Below, piece after piece: positions 17,082-26,116 of a stretch of 64,000 nt of DNA. How positions within the stretch are numbered: the stretch's first letter is position 1; each line of letters opens with the position of its first letter. Source of the DNA: Lysobacter sp. ISL-50 (lineage in GTDB: Bacteria > Pseudomonadota > Gammaproteobacteria > Xanthomonadales > Xanthomonadaceae); NCBI RefSeq assembly GCF_018612875.1, contig NZ_JAGGRI010000016.1, forward strand, positions 19,643-83,642, given 5' to 3'. The translations under genes and the position numbers were made by a program. Below the pieces are notes generated by a model. That model was not told the origin of the DNA. It was given only the letters and a program-made list of their open reading frames with translations, and did no database searches.

Positions 17082-18779
17082 ATGCCAAGCCTAAATCAAC
17101 AATTACAGGCTGCAGTTAGACAATTTGCCGCGCAACCCGGCATCAATCCTGATCAAGAAGCGCAGCTACGCGCCGCCATCACCTGGGATGCAAATTTGCT
17201 GCAACAGCTCAATCAGAATGCGGCCAACGGTCAACTCAAAGGCTTTGCGTTGTCGCAAGCCGGTTCAACTGCGAATCTGGCGGGAACCTACGACATCGCA
17301 TCGGCCGTGGTCACGCTGCCGGCTACCGACTTCTCGCCAATCGGAACTACGCCTAGCGTGGACCTTATCGCCACATTGCGCGTGCAGGACATGTCGCTGC
17401 GCTTCGCTCACACCAGTTACGTGGACGCCGCCAGCATCACCCGGGCGGTAACGCAGGACATGGTGACCAACCTGCAATCCACCATCAACGGATCGCCGGT
17501 GCTGGCCGCCGAAGTAAAGCGGGCCGTCACGTCGCCGGGTCATGGGCAAGCTGCACCCTTGCAGCATTTCGCCTCGCTCAGCGGCACGGTGGCTGGCGGC
17601 ACCTACAACCCTACGACTCGCACAATGAGCCTTCCGCCGAGCAGCCTGGCCGTGCCTCCCGCCAGCTTCGGTTCGGAAGACCTTACCTTCGTATTGGGGC
17701 ATGAAATCCAGCATGGCTTCAATGCTGCGGGCAAGAAAATCGCAACCGACAACGCGTACAACCTGGCTAGGCAGATCGCGCGGGATACCAATCCGGTCAA
17801 CGACTACACCTCTCCCATTGGCGCTGTGATCCAAGCGGGGCGAGAGGACGAGGCTAGAGCCCAAATTGCCGGATGGAATGCGTTACTCAGCCGTGAGCAG
17901 CAAATAAAGCCCGGCGCTGACCTCACGGACATATGGGCTTTAGCCAAGAATTATAAAACTTTGCGGGTACTCGACTTCGTTGAGCGCGATCAGTCCAATC
18001 CTCAACAAGCTCAAGCCCGCCCCGGTCTAACCTTCAATTCCGACGCCAGTCTATCTATGACCCCCGCCAACGTGGCGCAGATGGGTCAGAACTACTTCGA
18101 CAAGCCGCCGGTAGGCACCCCAGGATTCACCCGGCATCAGACCACCGGCATCGGCCATCACGGCGACTCCGACTACCCGAACTACTACGGCGCGAATGCG
18201 GTAACCAACATCATCACCAGCGAGCGCGCTCATGCGCACCCGATCAACGGCGTGGCGCCGCGGATGCAGATCGACATGGGGCAGCTTCGGTTGCGCGAGG
18301 ATTTGATGGAGCGCAACGGCGTTACGCTCACCGCCAACCCCGGCACGCCGCAGTCCTATTACGACACCAGCCAATCGCCGCCGGCCCTGCATCATTTCGA
18401 CCATACCAATACGCCGCCCGGGAGTCAGAACAGCCATCAGCATGTCCCTGCGGCTCCGGGTTCGTCGCCCGGAAAATCCAGGGACGGCGGCGAGCCGAAC
18501 GATGGCGTCCCCGCTCACGCGCCCAACGCGCAGCAGGAGCTTTCGCCCACGAACGACTTCCACGCCTACCTGGATCGGATGCTGGCCGCGGCGCGGTCGG
18601 GCGACGATGCCAGCTTCCGCAAGATGACCCAGACCTTGGCCGACCTGCCGCCGGGACGGGAGATACGCGCCGAAGCGGTCGCCACGGTGGATAGACATGA
18701 ACAACTGGCTGCGCAGCAACAGATGGACCAGCAACGCGTTCAACACATGGAAGCACCGGTCGTGCGGATGCATCGCTGA
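17082..18779 (+). CDS. Large HExxH protein, candidate secreted toxin/effector
   Basis: A 565-residue protein with no signal peptide. Residues 1-190 hold Gln-rich helical and beta segments; a zinc-protease-like motif HEIQH lies at 207-211 with acidic residues E255/E257 following (REDEARAQIAGW), a plausible third ligand. A His/Pro/Gly-rich middle (about 340-480) is followed by a C-terminal helical tail rich in Gln from about 490 (FHAYLDRMLAAARSGDD, EQLAAQQQMDQQ). Such Gln-rich tails occur in Xanthomonadales type IV secretion effectors (XVIPCD proteins), but I cannot point to the canonical XVIPCD motifs. The gene is coupled to the upstream lipoprotein. Metallopeptidase activity and secretion are inferences. 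Confidence 0.7.
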   Translation: MPSLNQQLQAAVRQFAAQPGINPDQEAQLRAAITWDANLLQQLNQNAANGQLKGFALSQAGSTANLAGTYDIASAVVTLPATDFSPIGTTPSVDLIATLRVQDMSLRFAHTSYVDAASITRAVTQDMVTNLQSTINGSPVLAAEVKRAVTSPGHGQAAPLQHFASLSGTVAGGTYNPTTRTMSLPPSSLAVPPASFGSEDLTFVLGHEIQHGFNAAGKKIATDNAYNLARQIARDTNPVNDYTSPIGAVIQAGREDEARAQIAGWNALLSREQQIKPGADLTDIWALAKNYKTLRVLDFVERDQSNPQQAQARPGLTFNSDASLSMTPANVAQMGQNYFDKPPVGTPGFTRHQTTGIGHHGDSDYPNYYGANAVTNIITSERAHAHPINGVAPRMQIDMGQLRLREDLMERNGVTLTANPGTPQSYYDTSQSPPALHHFDHTNTPPGSQNSHQHVPAAPGSSPGKSRDGGEPNDGVPAHAPNAQQELSPTNDFHAYLDRMLAAARSGDDASFRKMTQTLADLPPGREIRAEAVATVDRHEQLAAQQQMDQQRVQHMEAPVVRMHR

Positions 18780-18814
18780 CCGGCTTGAAGAACGGTACGA
18801 GAAGAGGGGGAGAT

Positions 18815-19354
18815 ATGAATGAGGAAGCCGCTACGATCTTGGTCAGCAAGATCGCCGCTCTGGTGGAGCAATTCGACCGACGCTGCGAGCAGACCAACCG
18901 TGAACTGCGGCAGCTCACGCAGCAAGTCCCCGGTATGGTGCGGCAATCGGCGGACGAGCAGATGCGGCGTATCCCCGGTGAGGTGATGGGCAGCGTTCGA
19001 GATGGTATCGAACAGCCGGTCGCCGCCTACGAACAGCGGCTGCACGAAGCGGGCGGTTTACTGCAAAGCGGATCTCAGGCGCTGGCGAAGCAGCTTCAGC
19101 GCATGGAGCGATTGCACAAGCAGCTGGTATGGAAGGTAACCGGCATCACGCTGGGCAGTCTGGTGCTGCTCTTGTCGGGCGGCGCCTGGCTGTCGAAGCA
19201 CTACTACGACGAGATTCGAAAGAATCAGATTTCCGCCGATTTGCTGAAGGCCTACAACCAGGCGGACGTGACTTTGTGCGGCGGTCGCCTATGCGTAAAG
19301 GTGGATGCTGGCGGCAAGCAGCAAAGCGACTATGTCCCTGTCAAATCGCGCTGA
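18815..19354 (+). CDS. Coiled-coil protein with one membrane segment, third gene of the effector-like block
   Basis: A 179-residue protein: predicted coiled coil at about 10-103 (VEQFDRRCEQTNRELRQL, QALAKQLQRMERLHKQL), one membrane segment at about 105-127 and a short tail with two Cys (CGGRLC). GAGGGGGAG precedes the ATG at 18815 by few bases, which decides the start over 18785. It follows the HExxH gene by 35 bases on the same strand. Similar small proteins accompany large secreted proteins in this group, as far as I recall, but I cannot assign a function. Confidence 0.75.
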   Translation: MNEEAATILVSKIAALVEQFDRRCEQTNRELRQLTQQVPGMVRQSADEQMRRIPGEVMGSVRDGIEQPVAAYEQRLHEAGGLLQSGSQALAKQLQRMERLHKQLVWKVTGITLGSLVLLLSGGAWLSKHYYDEIRKNQISADLLKAYNQADVTLCGGRLCVKVDAGGKQQSDYVPVKSR

Positions 19355-19772
19355 GCGGTTTCGCCTGCTGCGCCTGTCGTACTCAGAGTAATCTGCGAGC
19401 GCCATCCGGGCCGCTGATTCAGATTCGATCAATTGCTTTGCACGCGGGCGCGCCGACTCCATTTCTTGCGCGTCCTGCAGGCCAACGAGGATGCCGACTC
19501 GATCGATTTTTTGTGTTGTTGCTGGCTCGGCAGAGCGCCTATATCGCGGTTTCGCAACCGGCGCGCGGCGTATCGGTAAACGAAATCGATCCCGGACATG
19601 CCGATATTCGACGTCATTAACGTGCTTTCAGACGCGTCTGATGGTTCCGCCGCGACGCGCTGGGTAACTTCAATTCCGAGGGTGGCAGCCAGGACTTCCA
19701 TCCGCAGCACACTCCCTTCGCCCAGGCGCGCAGGGCAACGCCGCAAACGCGGCCGCTTTCGGAATCGAATCC
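19355..19772. other. Intergenic region with second copy of the 23-bp repeat
   Basis: No gene is supported. The 23-base sequence shared with 13271-13293 lies at 19623-19645. The remainder precedes the stand-alone I9 gene and presumably contains its promoter. Confidence 0.5.
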
Positions 19773-20183
19773 ATGCCGGTTCTTCCATCGCCTTGTTCCC
19801 GCGGGCCTGCGTTGTTCGCGGCGATCTCCACGATCGCCGCCGCCGTCGCCTTGAGCGACGGCGATACGGTCGCGATACCCAGCGTAGGCGTAGGCGCGGA
19901 CGATGCGGCGGCTTCGCTCGGCCAATCCATGCAAGAGTTCATCGTGAAATACCACGGCGGCCGCCACGCGCGCCGCGACATAGACCGCCTGCATCGCGCC
20001 TTGCAAGACACCGAAGCCGGCTTCGTCCAGGCCGCCGGTCTGCGCCGCGTGCGCCGCCTCGCAACCGGCGCCGATCTGATACGTGCCGATCGCCAGCTCG
20101 ATCGCGCCGAAGCGCTCGCGTTGATGCGCCGTCTGGCCCGCGATCCGCAAATCGAATACGTGTTGCCCAGCGGCAAGGCCTGA
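19773..20183 (+). CDS. Stand-alone I9 (subtilisin propeptide-like) protein
   Basis: A 136-residue protein with a weak signal-like N-terminus (hydrophobic at about 12-27). Residues 54-132 match the subtilase propeptides of this locus in order: QEFIVKYHGG, LRRVRRLATGADLIRADRQLDRAEALALMRRLARDPQIEYVLP. The frame then stops; no catalytic domain follows in any frame before the next gene. I9 domains act as folding chaperones and tight inhibitors of their protease. This one may act in trans on nearby subtilases, or be a decayed remnant of a lost protease gene. No good ribosome binding site precedes the ATG. Confidence 0.72.
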   Translation: MPVLPSPCSRGPALFAAISTIAAAVALSDGDTVAIPSVGVGADDAAASLGQSMQEFIVKYHGGRHARRDIDRLHRALQDTEAGFVQAAGLRRVRRLATGADLIRADRQLDRAEALALMRRLARDPQIEYVLPSGKA

Positions 20184-20517
20184 GCCGCGGCGATGGCGGA
20201 CGCAAGCGATTCGTATTGATCGAACGCCGCGCGCGAGGCGGCGAAAACTTGGGTGGGGAGACGGGCCCGGACTTCCGGCGGCAGTTGGAAGTCCGGGGAA
20301 CCCGTCATCGCATCGGCCGCGTCGGCGCGGCGCGATGCGACGACGACCCAGTACACATCGAGCACACTCTCCGGCGTGGCGTTGGAGGACCGACCCGGGC
20401 TGCCGGCCGCGGCCGGAACCGGGCAAGCGTTTGCGAAGCATCGATGCGATGAACGGGTTCCGCGCGCGAACCCGGAGCGGTCCGGCGTGCATCGCCAGCG
20501 CGCGCCGCATCCGCGGT
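20184..20517. other. Intergenic region with hairpin repeats related to 13594-13727
   Basis: Carries a hairpin with arms 20266-20276 and 20287-20297 and the block GTTGGAGGACCGACCCGGGCT at 20381-20401. Both match the elements upstream of subtilase 2 in order and orientation. No gene is supported. Confidence 0.5.
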
Positions 20518-20561
20518 TTAGGACTCGTCCTAATTCAAACCGCGCGTGATCGGGTTATCAC
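20518..20561 (+). promoter_or_regulatory. Two perfect inverted repeats upstream of subtilase 3
   Basis: TTAGGAC-TC-GTCCTAA at 20518-20533 and GTGAT-CGGGTT-ATCAC at 20546-20561. The same pair with the same spacing recurs at 22402-22445, and both lie about 217 bases before their ATG. This looks like a regulator site next to a promoter; the regulator is unknown. Confidence 0.65.
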
Positions 20562-20749
20562 TTGACCCACGCGCCGCGGTATCGATCACGTCTCCCATGG
20601 AGTCGCAGTCGCACCAGCGCGACAGCGCCGGACCACCGCCGACATCGTGGCCGGCACCGTGCCCGGATCGTGGCCGCGCGGGATGTTTCGCACGGCCGCA
20701 TCCGCTCCTTCGCCGCTATCGCGGCTCATGACACTCAGGGGCTCCACCG

Positions 20750-22186
20750 ATGTCCACACGCACCAAGCGTTTCAACGCACTGTCCGTCGCCGCCGCTATC
20801 GCCCTGGCCGGTCTGTCCGCACCCGCGTTCGCCGGCCATGCGTATCTCGACAGTCTCAACGCCGACGGCAACAGCCAGTTCATCGTCAAGTACCGCAGCG
20901 GCAGTGCGCCCGCGACCAGTCCGGCCTCGATGAAGGCCTCGCTCGACTCGGCCGCCTCGCGTGTGGCCTGGTCGTCGGGCAAGGACGATAAGCCGGGTCT
21001 GCGGGCGTTGCGCCAGATGATCCTGCCGGGCGGACGGGTGATCGGCACCGATACGCCGCTCAATCGCGCCGATGCGGCGGCGCTGATGCGCCAGATCGCC
21101 GCCGACCCGAATGTCGAATTCGTCCAGCGCGACGGCGCCGTGCGGGGTCTGATGCTCCCGAACGACAGCAAATTTTCCCAGCAATGGAACCTGGCCGATT
21201 CCGCGACCGGTATCCAGGCGCCCACCGCCTGGGACAGCAGCACCGGCACGGGTGTGGTGGTCGCGGTGATCGACAGCGGTATCTACTCGCATACCGATCT
21301 CAACGGCAACATTCTGCCGGGTTACGACTTCATCAGTTCACTGACCGGTCTGAGTGACGCCGATTGCAAGACCATGGGCAAGCTCTCAGGCTGCGGCAGC
21401 CCCGAGGATGGCGATGGCCGCGACGCCAATCCGATCGATACGTCGAAGGTTGGGCACGGTACCCATGTCTCCGGCATCATCGGCGCCTTGACCAACAACG
21501 CCACCGGCATAGCGGGCGTGGCCCACGGCGCAAAAATTTTGCCGATTCGTGTGTTGGGTAAGCAAAGCGCCGGCAAAGAGTCCGACATCTACGATGCGAT
21601 CGTCTGGGCCTCCGGCGGCAGTGTCGCGGGTGTGCCGGCCAACGCCAATCCGGCCAAGGTCATCAATCTTTCGCTCGCCGGTGCTTTACCGGCCTTGTGC
21701 AACGACTCTCCGGGGTGGACGTCCGCGATCAACGCCGCGGTGGCGAATGGGTCCACGGTCGTCGCTTCAGCGGGCAACAAAAAGGAAGAGGTCACGACGG
21801 TGACGCCCGCGGGCTGCAACAACGTGATTTCGGTTGCCGCCAGCGACAAGAACGGTGCCCTTGCGTCCTACTCAGCGTCGGGCGCCACCCTTGATCTCAC
21901 TGCGCCCGGCGGCGCGTCGGGTGAGTTCGGCACGAGCGCCGCCGATGCTATTACTTCCACCGTGGCCTCCGACCGTTACGGCCTGGCCGTCGGCACCTCG
22001 ATGGCCGCTCCGCACGTGGCCGGTGTCGCGGCGCTGATCCTTTCCGCCGCGCCGACCAAGACTCCGGCGCAGGTCGAGCAGATCCTGAAGAGCAGCGCGC
22101 GGCCGATCCCGCTGACCCAGTGTGCGACGGGCTGCGGCGCCGGCCTCATCGATGCGGCGGCGGCGGTGGCCGCGGCGAAGAAGTAG
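20750..22186 (+). CDS. Secreted S8 subtilisin-like serine protease without P domain (subtilase 3)
   Basis: A 478-residue precursor: signal peptide to about 28 (SAPAFA), I9 propeptide at about 43-127 (QFIVKYRSGSA to VEFVQRDG), catalytic domain with D175, H236 and S417 in intact motifs (VAVIDSGI, GHGTHVSG, GTSMAAPH) and oxyanion N in ASAGNKKE. It ends at AAAVAAAKK, exactly where the linker and P domain begin in subtilases 1 and 2. The catalytic part is closest to subtilase 2 (shared ADSATGI, insertion with SGCG, CATGCGAGLIDAA). AGGGG lies before the ATG. Confidence 0.95.
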   Translation: MSTRTKRFNALSVAAAIALAGLSAPAFAGHAYLDSLNADGNSQFIVKYRSGSAPATSPASMKASLDSAASRVAWSSGKDDKPGLRALRQMILPGGRVIGTDTPLNRADAAALMRQIAADPNVEFVQRDGAVRGLMLPNDSKFSQQWNLADSATGIQAPTAWDSSTGTGVVVAVIDSGIYSHTDLNGNILPGYDFISSLTGLSDADCKTMGKLSGCGSPEDGDGRDANPIDTSKVGHGTHVSGIIGALTNNATGIAGVAHGAKILPIRVLGKQSAGKESDIYDAIVWASGGSVAGVPANANPAKVINLSLAGALPALCNDSPGWTSAINAAVANGSTVVASAGNKKEEVTTVTPAGCNNVISVAASDKNGALASYSASGATLDLTAPGGASGEFGTSAADAITSTVASDRYGLAVGTSMAAPHVAGVAALILSAAPTKTPAQVEQILKSSARPIPLTQCATGCGAGLIDAAAAVAAAKK

Positions 22187-22211
22187 GTTCCGGCGACGAG
22201 CGCGATGGGCG

Positions 22212-22250
22212 AGGCGGCGGCCGGGGAAGTTCCGATCGCCGCCTTTTTCT
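22212..22250 (+). terminator. Rho-independent terminator after subtilase 3
   Basis: Stem AGGCGGC...GCCGCCT with an internal GGCCGGGG stretch, followed by TTTTTCTT. A closely related element follows subtilase 4 at 24204-24240. Confidence 0.8.
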
Positions 22251-22401
22251 TGCGTCCGATCTGGCCGGGACCGCATCGCGGCGGGGCGGCACTCCTGGCC
22301 GCGCCGACCGGAGCAGGGACTACCACGCGATGAGCGCGACGCCGGCGATACGCCCGCCGGACGCATCGTCGCCCATCGCCGGCGCGCTCGGCCTCCGCGA
22401 T

Positions 22402-22445
22402 TTAGGACTTGTCCTAATTCAAATGGCGTGTGATGGGGTTATCAC
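22402..22445 (+). promoter_or_regulatory. Two perfect inverted repeats upstream of subtilase 4
   Basis: TTAGGAC-TT-GTCCTAA at 22402-22417 and GTGAT-GGGGTT-ATCAC at 22430-22445, same arms and spacing as at 20518-20561. The similarity between the two upstream regions continues to the start codons (shared GGGATGTTTCGC and GCATCCGCTCC blocks). Confidence 0.65.
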
Positions 22446-22634
22446 TTGGTCAGCGCACTGCGGTATCGATCGCATCTCTATCGAGTTCGAAGCCGCATTA
22501 GCGTGACCGGGCCAAGCCATCGCCGACACCGTGGCCGGCACCGTATCCGGATCGTTGCCGCGGGGGATGTTTCGCGCGGTCGCATCCGCTCCGTCGCCGC
22601 CATCGCGGCTTAATGACATAAAGGAGCTGCATCA

Positions 22635-24140
<1,506 letters not shown>

Positions 24141-24203
24141 AACCACGGGTGGAAAGCGTTCGTCGGCGCGCGGGTATCGCGCGCCGGCGAGCGCGATGGG
24201 GCG

Positions 24204-24240
24204 AGGCGGCGGCCGGGGAGTATCCGACCGCCGTTTTTTT
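24204..24240 (+). terminator. Rho-independent terminator after subtilase 4
   Basis: GCGGCGG...CCGACCGCCG stem followed by a run of seven T; a duplicate of the element after subtilase 3. Confidence 0.85.
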
Positions 24241-24483
24241 GTTGCGTCTGGTCTGGTCGGGATGGCATCGCGGCGGGGCGGCACGTCCTCCCGATCGCGT
24301 CGTTCGGAGCGGGCGGCTGCTGCGATAGCTGCCGTTCGTCGGAGCGGCGGCGCTGGCAGGTCCCGGCTTATGATCATGTTTTACCTTTAAAATAAATAAC
24401 TTGCATGGGTTTTTGTGATTGACGCGGACCACCGGGACCGGTGCCACTCCCGCCATGCCCTTGCAATCGCCGCCGCCGCTATT

Positions 24484-24506
24484 ATGATTGAGCAATCACT
24501 CATTAA
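24484..24506. promoter_or_regulatory. Candidate TetR operator upstream of its own gene
   Basis: ATGATTGAGCAATCACTCATTAA. Its reverse complement matches the element at 25132-25157 (TTAATGAGTG...AATCAGTCATT) over most positions. It lies 17-39 bases before the tetR-type start, where autoregulatory operators usually sit. Confidence 0.6.
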
Positions 24507-24522
24507 CTGATCCAGTCCGGCC

Positions 24523-25098
24523 ATGGCCCGCCCCCGCAGCGAAGACAAACGCAACGCCATTCTCAGCGCCGCTACCCGCGTGTTCGCCGAGCAGGGCCTG
24601 GCGGCGCCGACGGCGAAGATCGCGCGCGAGGCCGGGGTCGCGGAAGGCACCTTGTTCACTTACTTCGCGAACAAGGACGAACTGCTCAACCAGCTGTATC
24701 TCGAACTCAAGTACGAGATGCGCGACGTGATGAGCGAAGGCCTGCGGCAGGTGGACCAAGAGGATCTGCGCGAGCTGGCGCACCGTTTCTGGGTGGCCTA
24801 CATCGACTGGGGCGTGATGCATCCGCACAAGCGCAAGGTGATCAGCACGTTGGCCTTGTCCGATCGCATCAGCGCCGAAAACCGCGTCGCCGGCGCGGCC
24901 GCGTTCGCGGTGTTCAACAGCCGCCTGCACAACAGCGTGGAGCAGGGGCTGATCTGCAGTCCGTCGTCCACCTTCGTCGGCGCGCTGCTCGGCGCCATCG
25001 CCGAGGTCACGATGGACTTCGTCGTCCGCGAACCCGAGCGCGTCGGGCATTACCGCGAAGCCGGGTTCGAAGCGTTCTGGAAATCGATCTCCGCCTGA
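24523..25098 (+). CDS. TetR/AcrR family transcriptional regulator
   Basis: A 191-residue protein. Residues about 8-55 are a TetR helix-turn-helix (RNAILSAATRVFAEQGLAAPTAKIAREAGVAEGTLFTYFANKDELLNQL in order); the rest is an all-helical ligand and dimer domain. It is followed by an oxidoreductase gene. Matching palindromic motifs lie before this gene and between it and the oxidoreductase, which suggests it represses both. Ligand unknown. Confidence 0.93.
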   Translation: MARPRSEDKRNAILSAATRVFAEQGLAAPTAKIAREAGVAEGTLFTYFANKDELLNQLYLELKYEMRDVMSEGLRQVDQEDLRELAHRFWVAYIDWGVMHPHKRKVISTLALSDRISAENRVAGAAAFAVFNSRLHNSVEQGLICSPSSTFVGALLGAIAEVTMDFVVREPERVGHYREAGFEAFWKSISA

Positions 25099-25131
25099 GG
25101 GCAGCGGCCCGCGGCGGATTTTTCCGCTCTT

Positions 25132-25157
25132 TTAATGAGTGCGTAATCAGTCATTTA
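25132..25157. promoter_or_regulatory. Candidate TetR operator upstream of the SDR gene
   Basis: TTAATGAGTGCGTAATCAGTCATTTA-type element, the mirror of the site at 24484-24506, lying 42-67 bases before the SDR start. Confidence 0.6.
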
Positions 25158-25198
25158 GTTGTTTCCCCACGTCGTATCCATCCTCAAGGAGTGCTGTC

Positions 25199-26092
25199 AT
25201 GTCGAAAGTCTGGTTGGTCACCGGTAGCGGCCGCGGTCTCGGCCGCGATATTTCCGAAGCCGTGCTCGCGCGCGGCGACCGTTTGTTCGCCACCGCGCGC
25301 GATCCGGCGCAGCTCGACGATCTGCTCGCGCGCTACGGCGAGCGCGTGCGCGCGTTCGCCCTGGACGTCACCGATGCCGCCGCCGCGCAGGCCGCGGTGA
25401 ACGCCGCGATCGATGCCTTCGGCCGCATCGATGTGCTGGTCAACAACGCCGGCTACGGCCGCCTCGCGCCGTTCGAACAAACCGGCGCGGACGACTTCCG
25501 CGATCAGGTCGAAACCAATCTGTTCGGCGTGGTGAATCTGTCGCGCGCGGTGCTGCCGTCGATGCGCGCGCAACGCAGCGGCCACATCATCCAGGTCTCC
25601 TCCGTCGGCGGCCGCATCGGCACGCCGGGGTTGTCGGCGTATCAGGCGGCGAAATGGGCGGTCGGCGGTTTCAGCGAAGTGCTGGCCGGCGAAGTCGGCG
25701 TGTTCGGCGTCAAGGTCTGCGCGCTCGAACCCGGCGGCATGCGCACCGGCTGGGCCGTGGAGGCGATGCGCGACATGCCCGAGCTGCTGCCGGAGTACCA
25801 GCAATCGCTCGGCGCCATGCTGGCGGTGCGGCGCCAGATCGTGGGAGGCGACGGCTCCGCGCAAGACATCGCCAACGCCGCCGCCGGCGATCCGGCGCGG
25901 GTCGCGCAAGTGGTGCTGGGCATCGCCGATCACCCGCAGCCGCCGGTGCATCTGCTGCTCGGCAGCGACGCGCGCCACTACGCGCTGACGGCGCAAGACG
26001 AGCGCGCGCAAGCCGGCGAACGCTGGCGCGCGGTCAGCGAATCGACCGACGTCGCAGCCCGCGGCCCGATCCCGCAATTCCCCACCGCCTGA
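25199..26092 (+). CDS. Short-chain dehydrogenase/reductase (SDR)
   Basis: A 297-residue classical SDR: nucleotide-binding motif TGSGRGLG (8-15), NNAG (82-85), catalytic S135 (QVSSVGG), Y148 and K152 (YQAAK). The C-terminal extension of about 50 residues is usual for this subgroup. AAGGAG lies 8 bases before the ATG at 25199, which excludes the longer frame. It probably oxidises or reduces an alcohol/ketone with NAD(P); substrate unknown. First of three NAD(P)-binding proteins downstream of the TetR regulator. Confidence 0.92.
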   Translation: MSKVWLVTGSGRGLGRDISEAVLARGDRLFATARDPAQLDDLLARYGERVRAFALDVTDAAAAQAAVNAAIDAFGRIDVLVNNAGYGRLAPFEQTGADDFRDQVETNLFGVVNLSRAVLPSMRAQRSGHIIQVSSVGGRIGTPGLSAYQAAKWAVGGFSEVLAGEVGVFGVKVCALEPGGMRTGWAVEAMRDMPELLPEYQQSLGAMLAVRRQIVGGDGSAQDIANAAAGDPARVAQVVLGIADHPQPPVHLLLGSDARHYALTAQDERAQAGERWRAVSESTDVAARGPIPQFPTA

Positions 26093-26116
26093 TCCATCCG
26101 ACAAGGAACCCATTCG

